NCBI RefSeq assembly: GCF_037975245.1
Contig: NC_092565.1
Location: 15,839,499 to 15,903,498, forward strand
Origin: Apostichopus japonicus
Taxonomy: Eukaryota > Echinodermata > Holothuroidea > Aspidochirotida > Stichopodidae
Length of the DNA: 64,000 bases
Reading direction: 5' to 3'
The notes beneath the pieces are model-generated. The model made no database searches, had not been told where the DNA came from, and saw nothing but the letters and a program-made list of their open reading frames with translations. The position numbers and the translations under genes are program-made. Shown here one piece after another: positions 43,061 through 57,930 of this stretch; position 1 is the first letter of the stretch; each line of letters opens with the position of its first letter.

Positions 43061-46000
43061 GCTATACATTTCATTTCTTATAGAGTTGAGCTCAGTCTGA
43101 TGTCTGTGCCACTGTTGCCATGGTAATCATCTGATGGCTCTCCACAAGAAGTGCAAACAGTCAATATACTACTAGTACTGTATTGTATTAATTACAAGTT
43201 TCTAATCAGAAGCAATAGTTTTTAGTCTTTCTGTCTTGTGTTTTCTTTTGCTAGAAACTTTTCAGTAACTGTTTAGAAGAACCACAGTTAACCAGTCCAA
43301 TTCCCATGTATTTAACTATTAAATGAATTTCATACATCATAAATTCATAGTTCACCCGTTGGAACATAAATTTCAGCATCTTTAAAGCTTTAAAAGTTTT
43401 GAATTGTTTGGCATATAAATAGTTGTTCCTGTTTCATATACACTAAGATTTAGAAATCTGTCAACTGCATATCGTTTGGGAACGAAATTTTTTTTTTTCA
43501 AAGATAAAAACTAGAATATTAGTTGGTTGTCTATATTTGTTCATCATTATACTGTTAGATGTGATTAAGTTATTGCAAAGTTCCAAAACAATTGAGTCGC
43601 TTCAAATTTGAGAATTTACAAACAAAACATGAAGGTGGCCTTACTTAGTGGCTGAAATACAGGAAGATGACATTAAGCACTTGCTAGGTGTTGGGAAGCA
43701 TTAAAAAATTTCTTCGTAAAACATTCTTCAATAGTGTGCTTTTCAAAATTCTATCTTAGATTTATAGACTTTTCATGTATATTGACTTTTCAAATATTAT
43801 GATAGGTTAGTGTTAGTTTTTAATAGTCAATCCTATTTACAAAATGCCATTTTCCTGCACCAGTTTGTTCAGAGGACAGTCTTTCAGTGAAGTGTTGCCT
43901 TTTTTTGTTTATCAAGTACAGAGTTTTAGTTAAAGTGTTTGTCTAGATAGAGTATCTCACACTGTTGACATCTTTTTTTGTAATCATGATGTTGATTTTG
44001 TTGATAAGCAATCTTAACCAATTCCTCAGAAAACAGACTTAATGTAATACCTCAATTTGTTGATGCTGGTAATAGCTTTTATACACAAGTCAGCATGTTG
44101 AGATAACTTTTTTCAACATGTTGACTTACACCAACATGGATGAGTATTAGACCTTTTATTATGATGACTGCTACTTAAAGTCTACATTGTGTCAGAAGCT
44201 GTTGACATTGGAAAATATCAACATGGTAAAATTAGTTACCTCAACATGGTTACATTTGGTTTGTTACCTTTGAGATCTCTGTCATAGGGATTAAGCTATA
44301 TATGTTGTCAACTTTTGGACATCAGTCTCAGAATTATAGCTAAAACAAAGAACTTATTTGTTCTAATTTAGTAGGATTTGATGGCTAGTCATTGTTGTCA
44401 CTAAATCACTTATGTGGCACTTTTAACAAAAGAAGCACAGAACAGTCACATCAAAGCCATGTTACTAGGGAAGGGTGTACCATCCCTTCCAGTACCCCAT
44501 CACATCCGACAGGATGATGAAATGTAATTAGACAATTTCTTCATTAAGTAATGGTTCCAGATTAGTGGACATAATAAGGAAATAATGACAGGATAAATAT
44601 TGCAGCAATTTGAAGCTGTGAACAGAAATGAGAGATTTAGAATTTGTAATAAAAATTGTTTATTGTCTGAGTGGGTTTTCAGGGTTTTTCTTCAGTACTA
44701 AATTATATGAGGCTATTCCATAGAGTGAAATTTGTAGTAAAATATGTATTTTTTTGTAATCAAATTTCAAAGTTAACTTTTTAATCACATTTTACATAGT
44801 TCTATTTCTGTTTGGGTAAGTCTATGAATAATAGCTTTGCTCCTGCAATACTTTAACAACAACGAAAGATGTCAATGCTTATTTTGGAATATCACCACAG
44901 CACTGAAATAATTATATTTGTCTTCATCAATTGTCAATTTTGTAAATGAACTTCTGTTTAGATAGACAAAGTGGCCTTAAGAATACGGGTGGCTGCACAT
45001 TGTTCCTTTCTCTTGTTTTTACCCAAAAATTTGATTTGTTGCTGCTGAAATGATTAAATATATTCTTAAAGAGTGTATGAAAGTGGGTTTAGAACCATTA
45101 AGTCTTTCAGGATGAAAAACAGATAAAATGTGACAATCAATTTCCCAAAAATATTTGAAAAGAGGGCTGTATGGAAATATTTAGCATAATGTTGTCAAAG
45201 AGAGAATGTCAAAGAGAAAAAGGGTTTTAGATTCAATTTCATAAAAAAAAAATGAAGAAGTAACATGTTAAAAATAAATTCACATGGACAGCTCAATGGG
45301 GACAAAGAAACACTGCATTCTGAATAATCGACCAACTTTTGTGTATAGTTTGCCAAACCATCCCATATTATGTGTTTGATGTTTTTCGACCTATCAGACC
45401 ACCAAATTTGTGACTGTTCAAACTTCTGTTATTTTTATAATTGCATGAGAACTAAAAAATAGCCATCGTTGTCAATAAAACGCTGTTAACACATCCGATG
45501 CGACGTTTTAATGGTCATGTGACTAGGAAGCATGTATACAACACCAGTACCCTACCTGGAGCTAGCGGGATGTAATTATACAGTGTTTTGATGGTAGTGA
45601 GACTACATGGAGGTATTGTCAGAACACTCGCTACTTCCTTCAGAAGCAGAGGTTCTCATCAAAGAAAACCCAGCAAAGTAGCCAATGGAAATTATTAATT
45701 GTTGGAATCAAGGGAAAAGGGCAAATATTTATGACACAGTGGACCAAGTTTAATTCCCTTAGTTTGAAATTAAATGAATCAATTTTCCCTCTAATCTCTC
45801 TCTCTCTCTCATTTCCCAAGTGAATTTTGTTAAGTTTTACAGTTTATGTTATTTTGTATTTGCTAATGTGGTGAGACGCATCTTTCAAGCACAAATTCTT
45901 TCAATTGAATAACATTTCCCATACTCTGGGATTATGAATAATGATTATATGAATGCTTTACATTTTTAACTTTACATACTTGAGATTGCACAAAGTTTTG

Positions 46001-48169
46001 TCTTATTGTCCATATACGATGAATATTGGTTCATGGAAATTGCTTTTGTGTGTGTATATCATCAATACAATTTATTCTTGTTTTATTGGCTTAGTTACCG
46101 TCAAAATATAGTAATTTTGTAGTATTTTCAATGAGAAATGTTGATACTTCAGTGATCTTCAATAGTATTAGTAGATATGTCTTTCAGCAAACTTCTCCTC
46201 AATGATGTTATCTTAACTGGTAAGTTTGTTCTTCATCTGAAATTGACCAGGTATATCAATGAGATCTCCTTAAACAGAATAGTACATATATCGTTTGTCA
46301 AAGATACAGAGGAAAGTGCATGTATTATCGGGGCTACACTTTGCCCAAACTTGTACCATTATTGTTAATAACACTAGAGTGTACCACTACACTCCTAGAA
46401 GAAGATGCAAAATAAATTCAGGTGGAATTAGCAATTTTGAGTAATTTTAGTTGCGACAATGTAACATCTTTATTCCTCCTCATGTACACAAACAAGTAAA
46501 CAGGAGATGTTTTTAGATAAATATTACACTGATCTTAAGATTACTTACACCTTAAGTTTGGTTGGGTGTAATTTGCCATACGTACGGTAGCACAAAATAA
46601 TAAACATACCATATGCATGTACAGCAGCACATGTTCTGTACATGGCATATTGCTATATAATATTACTTACGAGATTGTTCACAAATGTACAATGCATTTA
46701 TTAAAAGAGTTTTACAAACCCTACTCTCGCACCCCTCATTATATCCATGTTTTTAAGTATAGATCTTCACCTGCACATAGTGTTATGGATTTTTCACATA
46801 TGTCATATCGTAACAATTATCAAGTTTGTAATTTTTAAAGAATTTTTTTAGAATTCTCCGCACAAAATGTCAATAAATATATTGGGTTAATGTATGCTTG
46901 TTTTGAAATGGTATATTTTTCTTTATGTGCGTTAAGGTACTTAAGGATTCCTTTACAAAAAAAACGAAGAAATCACTATTAACTTTTAAGGCTTCTTGTG
47001 TTACTTCCCAATTATCGCTCCCTAAAGACGCCCTCTATTTAACTCAATCCCTTTCCCGGTTACTGAAAAGTCTCTTTTGCTCTGTCCCGTTTGATATCAA
47101 CAGATAAAGTCAGAAAACATTTTAGTTATGGTAATTGCAAGAGCTTGGATGCCATTAATGGTGGTAGGTAGGTCCCCATCATAGCAAGAACCGTCTCTGT
47201 CAGCAACCGTTATAGCGAATACATGAAAGTCTGCGCAAGATCGGCTTGAGGTATTGAAGACCATCTATCATGGTGACGGTTGTTGGCACCGTAAATTATC
47301 CTTGTGAGAATATCTGAACCCTACCCTACCCCGCCCCCCCCATCCCTGTTTAAGACTGGAGTAATCAGAAAAGATTTTCGAAATCTACAAATCATTTGTT
47401 TATATGGATGCAGAAGGGAAATTTCCCACATAAACAAAAGGAGGCGAGGGTGGCGGAAGCTCGTTGGGTCTACCTCCGAAACGAGCTTGTTTCTTGCATT
47501 TCATTGTAATAATCTTTTCGAGCAATGTTTATACAGTTTCATCCCTTTCATTGGTTCAATCTGGCTAAGAGGTATGTATATGGGCCAGGGGGGGGGGGTG
47601 GGGCACAGGTACATGTTTGAGTGGGGACCCTGTCTGATTGTCTAAATGGACATAGAAAAAGTCTTTCAGGTGAGGCAGGAAGGTGAGTACATCACGTGTG
47701 ACCGACTGTTCTTCACGTACAGATGGAAAGAAGGGTTATCGATCAACAAGCCCCAATCTTGGTCAAAGGTTACGTAAGCGAGGTACGCTGCATTTTCCGG
47801 TACTACCGGATTCATTTGACTTAATTTCCTTTCAAAGTGGTCCGAATGAAGGTAAATTATATCTTAAGTTAACTCCTGGACTTTTAAACATAAGATAGAC
47901 AATCTTAATTGCTTCCTTTTGGTTATGAGCCAATGGTATATATGGGCTTATAGTGATTAATTTGAAATAGGTAGTTTGTCATTGTTTTTTTTTGGTAGGA
48001 AGGCATTTACACAATGAGGAAATCAACCTTTTCGTGGAGTAGTTGAACTCTTTACCAATTAACTTTATCATTTCAAAAAAAAAAAAACATTCTTGACTGC
48101 GTACCCTGATATATCTAAGCTACTCGCTCCCCTTCTCATAAAATTAGAACAGTTTCTCATCTAACTAAA
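43061..48169. other. AT-rich intergenic region
   Basis: No exon with family resemblance on either strand. AATAAA hexamers occur (one near 45475), but the poly(A) site of the upstream gene cannot be fixed. A diverged duplicate pair lies at 44395-44530 and 45465-45595 (shared CAGTACCC and GGGATGTAATTA-like blocks). G-runs occur at 47585-47605. Confidence 0.5.
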
Positions 48170-51100
48170 ATGTTGACTTTTAAATGTGCCATCTTTTTGG
48201 GAATACTTTCAATGTGCTTCTGTGGAGCATTTGGATGTGATCGACGCTCGGTGGAGAGGGTCTACGTCAATGTTGATACTGGTAAGTATTCCTTACTACA
48301 TTCTATAGAATAAGTTTTTAAAGAAACGTGGTGTGAAGTGGGCGGGGTTGGAGGGGTGCTTTGTGACCTTTGCTGCCCATCTGTACAGAAAAGAATCACG
48401 GTACGGTACCTCGTCAAAATGAAAAACCCATGGAAGCCGTAACTGTAACATTTATGGCGCATATATGCAACAGACATGAGTTTCTCGATGTAACGGATAG
48501 GCAGCTTCATTGCCGTTGGTTACTTTGTTGGAACGCCGCTATCTTCCCAGGTTCCTACATCTGTATATAATGGTAGGAGGGTACGTTACATGAATGTCAA
48601 GGAATCATTTGATATGGTACCTGAAAACAATCCGTTTCTCTGAAGTATACAAAAATCGCCATTTGGAATGGGAAAGTAAAACAAGGTTTGCGAATATAAC
48701 AGTATAATACATTTAATTTGTGGGACAAATTTCTGTATGACATGAGAAGGTGAATCACTCAATTACTATACAAGAAGTATAGAATCAGGCAAGTGGGTTG
48801 TGTCTTTGCTAGAATGAGAGTGTCCGATAATTATGAGTGAATATTACATATCTTGTTCAGAGAAATGCAAAGTCATTGAACGCAAAATGTAGCTCGAAGG
48901 TTGTCATTAGTTACGGAAAATGTTTGTCAGGAGTAGTGGCGTATAGGCAGAGGAGGTAGGTGGGAGCAAGGGCGTAGGAACCGGGGGGCTGGGGGGCGCC
49001 AGCCCCCCCAGTGAAAAATGTGGAGGGGCGGAAGTATCATTCCACCCCCCCCCCCCGGTTCGCAAGTCAGAAAACCCCTTCTTCATTTCCAAATGAGAAA
49101 AAAAATCTCATTTGGAGCACCAAATTGCATCTTAGGCCAGGTGAAAATACAAAATTAAGTTTACAAAATGGAGTGGGTATTGAAGTGTGCTATATTGCAA
49201 CAAATTGCATCTGAGGCCACCTGGAAATGCAAAACTAATTCCAAAGGGGAGGGGGACACCCCCTCCCCTTAGACCCCTCCCCCAGGCCGGCCATCAGTGT
49301 TCAGCCCCCCCCCCCCACTCAAAAGTACCTTCCTACGCCACTGGGTGGGAGTAAGGGTGGGATCTCCCCACAGACGTTTTCAGGTACGAAATGGGTTGGC
49401 AAAAGATATAAATAGCCATGATATATATGCTATTGGATAGGACACTTGTTTTATAGAACTGTGTGATTTGCTTCTCAGAAGGTTTGTTTTTTCAATTAAG
49501 CGATATCCTCAGCATGGAGAGAGATTTCTCTGACCAAGTTAACTTGATTCAGTGATTGTCAAAGTTCCGTGCGTCGTATGTAACTGGATTGTCGTTTATT
49601 TAATTAAAATATAAACATATTTTCATTTGGTTCATGCATACACTATAGATGTAAGCGATATATACCTACGTGTAACTATACCCACACGTATATACTGTTA
49701 CGTATTTGTAATCGTTTCATATCGTTAATATGTACGGTACAGGGCAGTATATCCACTGAGGACAATATTACACTATAGGTAATGTTACTTTAGGTTGTAT
49801 GATATTACGTAACACTGGCGGATCCAAGGGGGGGCAAGGGGGCCATGGCCCCCCAAAGGTGAGCCAAAAAGTGTTTCCGAACATCCGCTAAAACATATGA
49901 TTGGAACTTAAAAAAAATCGAGAGGAATAGCAGTGGTAGACTAGTCTAAACCTTTTCGTTTTCTGGTTTAAAATTAAATGCAGAGCTCCCAACTGACCCG
50001 CAATTCGCGGGAATTAGACCCGCATTCTAACACCCAAACCCGCTGACCCGCACAAGCGTCCGAAAAAAACCGCATTGTAATTGTCAAGTATACATAAAAA
50101 AATTTGCATCAAATTTTGACTTAGCAACCATCATTTCTTTAGCATTTAGCATAATAGAGTATAAAACCTCCTTTACAGCATCATTTGAACCTCAAATTAG
50201 CCTATATTTCTTTTCATTTGGGGCGAGCAGCGAACATTTTCATGCCACGGGAAAGAATGAATTATCACCTACTATTCAATTTATTGATGTTACACACAAA
50301 AAAATGCATATTTCTCAGAAAATTTTGGGTGACAAAAGCCTTTCTAAGTGCCACCATTTTACATGTAGGCATCACCAGGATTCCAAAAAAATCCAAAAGG
50401 GGGAGGGGGACACCCCCTCCCCTTATACCCTTCCCCCAGGATGGCGATTCGATGCATGGACCAGCATTTGCATTCTCAAGAGTTGGGAGCTATGTAAATG
50501 TATGAGCATGAGGAATTACAGTTTAACACCATTTTGCAGTTACAGGCTGGTTGTAAGAAATTTATAACCTATGAGAAATAAACTTTCTTGAGAAAGATGA
50601 TCCCAACTTTGTTTTATAAATATTTTAGAAAATTACACCTGGGAAACATTTTTTTTAGAAGTAAATTTACATCACCATTGTACACTTTTGTCGCACCAAA
50701 TTGCATCTGAGGGCATTCAGCAATAGAAAATTTTCCAAAGGGGAGGGGGTCACCCCCCCTTAGACCCCTCCCCCATATCACTCTAATGCCACTTTGGCCC
50801 CTCCCAAACAAAGGCCCTGGATCCGCCAGTGTTACGTAATAGTATATTACTTCATATTTTAGTAGTCTTAGTGATATAGGTAAATCTCAAATTCCCCCAT
50901 GATCAACTGTGGTTTGATCGCTTATCTCCAATTTGCCTCTGAAAGCAATATCATAGCAATTGTTGGTGTTTTGGGGGTAAATCTTTTTTTCTCTTTAATC
51001 CAAACTGATCCCATACATTTAAGGGGATCAAATAAAACGAGTGCATTTGTTGCAAAGGGTTTAAGATTGTGTCTTCGAGAAAGAAAACAAATGTAATCAA

Positions 51101-53870
51101 TTAATTAATTTGCCTTTTCTTTACAGTTGATATGCAAGAGGTATGTTTCGATGGGTTGGGATGTTTTAACAACAGCCTGTATTGTCACCGATTCGGTTTC
51201 CCTCCCGACCATCCGGATGCGACAAATACTCGGTTTTACTTATACACCAGATCAAACCCAGATCAACCGGATCAGCTAGATAGAAACGACAAGAAGACAT
51301 TTGGTCGTTTTGATCCTGTCCGAGAAACTAAAATAATCTTTCACGGTTACATGGATAGCCACCAAGTATCACATATGGTCAACCTGAGAGAGTCGATTTT
51401 ACGCACAGTAAGTGAAAAGATTAATAACGACAGGGGCGGATACAGGTTTTACAAAAGGAGGGGTGTGTGGCTTTCAGGTTGTTGATATCGACTCCTTTAT
51501 AGATGGGGGTGGGGTGGGGGTGGTGGGTATATCCCCAACGGAAGAAAACTCAGACTGGTAGTCGTGCTAATAACTACCTTAATTTTCGTGTGTAGCTGAA
51601 AAAGTATGCACACTCGCAGGCTTTCCCCTGGATATCCGCACACTGAATGAATGCCTACAAAATGATGAAGTTTTAGTTGCAGTTTGAAATTGACCGTAAC
51701 CACTGTCAGATAAATTTACTTTTTAATACCATTTTTGCGTTTGATTGCTAGCATTTGTCAAACAAATGTACGGAAGGTTAACTTTAATCAGGCATGTTGC
51801 AACAGGAAAGTTATTATCTTCAATAACTCATTTTCCAATATATTGTAGTTTTTCTTCAGTGACCAAAGTACACCAAATATTTTAGTGATTTTGTTTTAAT
51901 ATTTCTATTTAGCTTAAATAATGTCTTTGATTCAATTATAAGATTATTAAAACAATGGATTTACCATGGCGAACAGGGCAGAACTAAACATACAGACGTC
52001 ATCATGGAATTGGTGGTAAGAGAAAAAAAATCAGATATTTTAAATTTGAATATCGTAAAGTAAAATATAGTTGGATAATTGCCTAAATATAAGCGCAAAG
52101 GTTTGTGCTATGTTGTAGCACTATCGATGATATATCGACACTAAAAGTATATAGAAAGACATACAGAAGCGCATATAAACGGAATGCTTGACTGAAGACA
52201 TTTGATGTGTAATTTTAATAAGTAACATGTTTAAATCGTGACTCCTATAGGCTATACTTTATAATATGATGCGCTGTTTCCTATATATATGATTATTGTT
52301 TACACTCTCACAGGCTTCGTAGACAGGCCGGGCACAGGGGAGGCGACTTGTCCTTCCCACCAAACGTCCACCCCAGCGCAGACTACATGTTTGCCCGGGT
52401 CCACCTAAGCAACCATCACATGTACAAAAACTGCCCTTCCGACATAAACGCGGTCCCTCCTACTCAAAATTCCTGGCTCCGGACCTGTTTATTAATATTC
52501 CAAGCTGATGATGTCATTACATTTTACTCTTTACTTTATTCCACCCACAGGATAACGTTAACCTGATTATGGTCAATTGGAATGGAGGGGCTGATGGACA
52601 CTATCACACAGCACGTCTAAATATTAGAGTCGTTGGTAGACAGACCGCTACCATGATAAAGTTCATCAGAGAGAACTTTAACTCTGATATGAATATTCAT
52701 TTAATTGGTCATAGCCTTGGAGCTCATGCTGCTGGGTATGCAGGCGAGGAAGCTGGTGGAATACAAAGAATCACTGGTATTTAAATATATTCTTCCAAAT
52801 TCTTGCAAATTTAATATATTTACTATTTATTTGGACAAACGACTGTGTATGGGAGGCTATCACTTTGGAGTTATATCCTTACCACATCACGTGACTTTAT
52901 GTGAAACTGAAGTAGATTGCTCGTGCGCAGTTGTAAGAAACAATAGCAAATTCAGTCGTAAGATATAAGCAAACCTTTCTCCATTGATGGCGATCAAAAT
53001 AAATTTAGATAACATGTGCCAAGCCGTCATGACGTCATCGCAAGCGAATTACAATACTGTTCTTGAGAAGCAGTACTCGCGAGAAGGAACTTCGATATAA
53101 CGATCAAATCAAATTGATATGAAAGCAAAATTAAAAGAAATTCATATTCCGTCAAGCTGCTTTGAGATATTGAAGATATGTTTTACAATCTTATATCGAC
53201 AGGGCTGGACCCGGCTGGTCCTTGGTTTAGAAATGAAGTGAATCCTTGCCGCCTAGACATCACAGATGCTTCGTTTGTCGACGTCATACACACCAATGCA
53301 AACGCATATGGGTTTGGCCTCCCGGATCAGGTAGGATTTCGGTGATATCAAAATAGGACTGAAGGGCATATTTTGATTAACCGTAACATAACACCCCCCC
53401 CCCCCAAAAAAAAAAACAGTGGGAAGCTGCAAATGTAGATTTTTCGAAGCGTAATTTCTAGTACATATTGAAGCCGTATCAATGTGGTAGGTTAGTGTTC
53501 ACGTAACTGCATGTATTAAGTCGGTAACATGATCCAATTTTATCATTCCCAAAATCAAACCATTTCTTGTTTTTAACAGCTTGGCCACCAAGACTTTTAT
53601 CCAAATGGCGGGTCGAGCATGCCAGGATGCGGTATGTTTAGCGTTATCTGTCATCATCTTCGCAGTATTGGATATTTCATTGCAAGTATGAGCTGTCCAT
53701 TCACTGCGTACCGATGCGACAGCTGGGAAGATTTTACTTCTGGTGTTTGCAACACTGACTGTTCTAACGGAGTGTGTGCTGAGATGGGATATCACGTAGG
53801 GCAAAACCAATCAAGTGGAAAATATTACCTGAGAACCGAGAAATATGAACCATTTTGCTCTTCAAACTAA
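48170..53870 (+). CDS. Secreted pancreatic-lipase-family enzyme, short-lid, 345 aa
   Basis: Exons 48170-48281, 51127-51407, 52551-52776, 53203-53330 and 53580-53870 join in frame with GT-AG borders. Residues 1-22 are a signal peptide (MLTFKCAIFLGILSMCFCGA). The N-terminal VCFDGLGCF and TRFYLYTRSNP motifs are typical of the family. The catalytic triad is complete: Ser186 in GHSLGAH, Asp209 in GLDPAGP, His275 in CHHLRS. FHGYMD, RLDITDASFVDVIHT and GHQDFYPNGG also match. The lid loop between Cys266 and Cys273 is only six residues, and there is no C-terminal PLAT domain; both features are usual in phospholipase A1-like members rather than triglyceride lipases. It probably cleaves lipid esters outside the cell, with substrate inferred. 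Three hAT-like elements sit in intron 1. Confidence 0.95.
48967..49343. mobile_element. hAT-like MITE (377 bp)
   Basis: Ends CAAGGGCGTAGGAA (left) and CAGTGGCGTAGGAA (right, complement), with an exact 8-bp duplication GGTGGGAG at 48959-48966 and 49344-49351. G/C runs lie just inside both ends. The G/C-run module occupies 49113-49298, including a repeated AAATTGCATCT motif. It sits in lipase intron 1. Confidence 0.88.
49813..50831. mobile_element. hAT-like element (1019 bp, outer)
   Basis: Perfect 14-bp ends CACTGGCGGATCCA, flanked by an exact 8-bp duplication TTACGTAA at 49805-49812 and 50832-50839. The G/C-run module is at 50693-50775. No transposase is visible. Another TIR element (49981-50494) is inserted inside, so the original insertion was about 500 bp. 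Confidence 0.92.
49981..50494. mobile_element. TIR element nested in the 49813-50831 element
   Basis: Ends CAGAGCTCCCAACT (left) and CATAGCTCCCAACT (right, complement) match at 13 of 14. TAAATG flanks both sides (49975-49980, 50495-50500). It carries its own G/C-run module at 50350-50450 in the same orientation as the host element's copy. The direct repeat is six bases, so the superfamily is less certain. Confidence 0.78.
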
Positions 53871-54069
53871 ATAAGCAGGCTGGACACTTAGAATAGTATC
53901 TTGTCGAGCAATTCATAGTTTTAGATTATGTTCGTAATTTAAGGTGTTGACTATTAAATAATGATGACAAAATCAAAACTTGAAGCAAAACGGAAATACA
54001 TCAGTTTTGAAATTAATCGAAGTTTTAGACCAACATGTTTGTTATTATACAAATAATGAATGGTTATGA

Positions 54070-54190
54070 GTGCAATAGTGCAAATATTTCATGAGTTGAA
54101 AGATGTAATTTGTTCCATTCAACGAGGCGCAGCCGAGTTGAATGGAACAAATTACATCTTTCAACGAATGAAATATTTGAACTATTGCAC
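54070..54190. repeat. Near-perfect hairpin, 54-bp arms
   Basis: Arms 54070-54123 and 54137-54190 are complementary with few mismatches: GATGTAATTTGTTCCATTCA pairs with TGAATGGAACAAATTACATC. The loop is GAGGCGCAGCCGA. It lies 200 bp after the lipase stop codon, so it may be part of the lipase 3' UTR and fold as RNA, or be a small foldback element. Confidence 0.92.
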
Positions 54191-55854
54191 GAATGGAAAC
54201 CATTCATTATTTGTTTTATACAACATATTTTATTAAGATGGGTAAAATGCACTCATGCAACAGATTGTTTTGAACAGACAGGTTTCTCTGCTCTCTTACC
54301 ATTGAAAAAAGGGCTACCAAAAAAGTATAACCCATGGTTCTATTTCATAGAGTGGAATAGAGCGGATTTTGCATGCAATCAACGAGCCATTGACCAATCA
54401 AATGACCAGAATGCAATTAGATGTTGTATAAACTCCTTTAATATATATAACTCATGAATTGCACTGGTGAACCACGTTATAGAGCATCACGGATACCAAA
54501 CTTAACCTGAAACCAGTTCTAAAATATGAAACCTTGTTGCAGGTACTGTATGGTTTCAAAGCAAGCATTACCATTAGCATTGTCGAAATGAACGTTATCC
54601 CCTAAAGAAAGAATAAACATGTAAAACAGTCAAACTTATATATACATGACTTTCACCTGTGATTCTTATATACGGTGACCGGCTTGCGTATTTTTTTCTT
54701 CCCCCAGGACGAACGTGGGTTTCTGGTTTTTTCAGGAATTTACAAATTCGTTTGAAATCAGAGTTAGGGTTTAGAAAGTGGGAGACCGGCTTTACACACC
54801 TTCTACTTGAAATCAGTGACCTTTATACACCGCTCTAGTTGATGTGTTTGTTGGAAGGAACTTGTAACAGATGCAGTGTATACGTTTTCACGATGTAGGC
54901 TAACGATTATCCTCCATGTATTAAAGGATTGGTTCAGGTGTCTGACATGTCTATCTTGTATGAAAGAGCTTAAAAAGACAAACAGAATAGTGAAGAAACT
55001 ACCATGATAGAATTCTCCGTTAAGGAGATATCACATTTTGAAGATTTCAAAATAAATTTCTTTGCAAATGACTGGTGTAGAAAGACTAACTGTGAGGGTG
55101 TGATGTCACATCCTCACTTCCTTAACATGTGTCAATATATTTCATTAAAAAATAATTACATTTTTTTTCACAAATCTAAAAAATATAATCAAACATTCTT
55201 CAGATGCTAAATCTCAAATACTTCCCTTGACACATAAGAGATCTCCTGACGTATATTTTGGTTGTAAGTCATAAAATCTTACAAAATATTTTAATAAAGT
55301 AACAAAAACTTTTCAGGAATGTGAGGATATGACGTCACAGCTAGTCTAATTTCAGCAGTTTCTACACAATCAGATAGAACTTTAAACTTGAATATCTCCT
55401 AAACGGAAAAAGATATTTGAATAATTTCTTCACTATTGGGTTTCTTTTATTGCCCTCTTTCATATAAGATAAACATTTGTGACACCTAAACTATTCCTTT
55501 AATCAATTGCACAAAGCTACATGTTGGCAATAAAATTTATGTTGAAACGATCGTTGACTTAAATGATTGACTAATGATTGTTTTCATCAGACTAATTAAC
55601 TATCGCAAGTGAAAAATGTTCGCATCTTTCAGTTTAGTAATCTAAAATGAAATATCGCTGATTTCACTATACACGTCTATATCCGTTACCTGAAAATTTG
55701 AGGTATTATGGGCCGGGGAATTTCATATTGTTGACAATGTTATTGTATAGACATTTCGCGCTTCTGCTATTGCTGATTGCTATTGGTCAGTTCCTTGTAT
55801 CTGTAGGTTGAGTTAGTTTGAATTGGTTTTTCTTTCAGATACCCTTGTATACAA

Positions 55855-56150
55855 TTACTAATCTCTTCTAAAAATGTCAATACACCTTATCGTCTCACCA
55901 TAACATTACTTATACCGGACTAAACTTTTGGAATCATGCATTCCTGATCATTTAAAACTCCCTTGTAGCAAATCCGCCTTTAAGAATAAGGTAAAACGTT
56001 ACTTAATTAGTCGGCTGGCGATTAATGCTTTCATCTAAGGCTCACAGACCTTATGTGTTTGTGTTCATCTATTCTTCTTGCTTTGTTTTGCCTTGTCTAG
56101 TTTTGATAATTATACTTTACGTAATTCTGTTATGAAATGGAAGCCGCCTA
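55855..56150 (+). pseudogene. LINE ORF2 C-terminal remnant
   Basis: Translation with a frame change reads LYRTKL, then HLKLPCSKSAFKNKVKRYLI and SRLAINAFI before a stop. The 'LP..L...S...FK.KVKRYL' ending is common at the C-terminus of non-LTR retrotransposon ORFs. It continues into a divergent tail. The family is uncertain. Confidence 0.6.
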
Positions 56151-56903
56151 CGTTTACAAGCTTTGTATAGCTATCTGTGGGTTCCTCCAAAGCTCGTTCA
56201 CTTTGTTATTTTGTATTTTGTTACAACAAAATGAGTTTAAATAAATGTTACGAAATCGAATTATCATCTCATGTTTATAGAACATGTGTGAACTACGTTG
56301 ATAAAGTGTTATATCAATAAATATGGAATCAACCAATCACGTAATCACGGAGATGCGTCTTTTGGAAGAGCTAAATTAACCCGATTGCCTGTGGACTGTT
56401 ATATTTCAAATGAACGTTATTTTAGAATTGTAATATTCCACCAAAATGTGCTAAGTGAACTGGCCGCATTATTTGAATAAAAGATCTCTTCATAATTTCC
56501 TTTTTGTGATTGATAGTAAGTTACAGAACGCTTCTGACCATATAGGTGTGTATCGAGTGGACGAGGGAGAGAGTGGACGGAAATCATTCAGCAAATGTAG
56601 AGTTTACAATAATGATCACAATTTCACGCCAGGATTTCATAAGTTCAAATATCCTTGTACTCACGTTTTCTCTAGTAATTTTTTCTTGTGTGTGTTTCAT
56701 ATGTGTGAGATCTCTTATGTGACAATATAGGCTGCAATTATAATGTATTTTTAATTAATGACGTAAAGTCGAGAAATAATCGCTTTACGGCCGTTCGGCC
56801 AAGAACATGTTCCCCTTCAAGGTGACTCGCGATACACATCTGACGATGATCGCTGCACAGTCTCGATGCAAGCTGAGGACTGGGTTTGAGAGCGGATCAG
56901 TCG

Positions 56904-57930
<1,027 letters not shown>

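Noticed and set aside
56455-56730. 91-codon frame with cysteines
   Set aside because: No recognised family and no supporting splice sites or neighbours.
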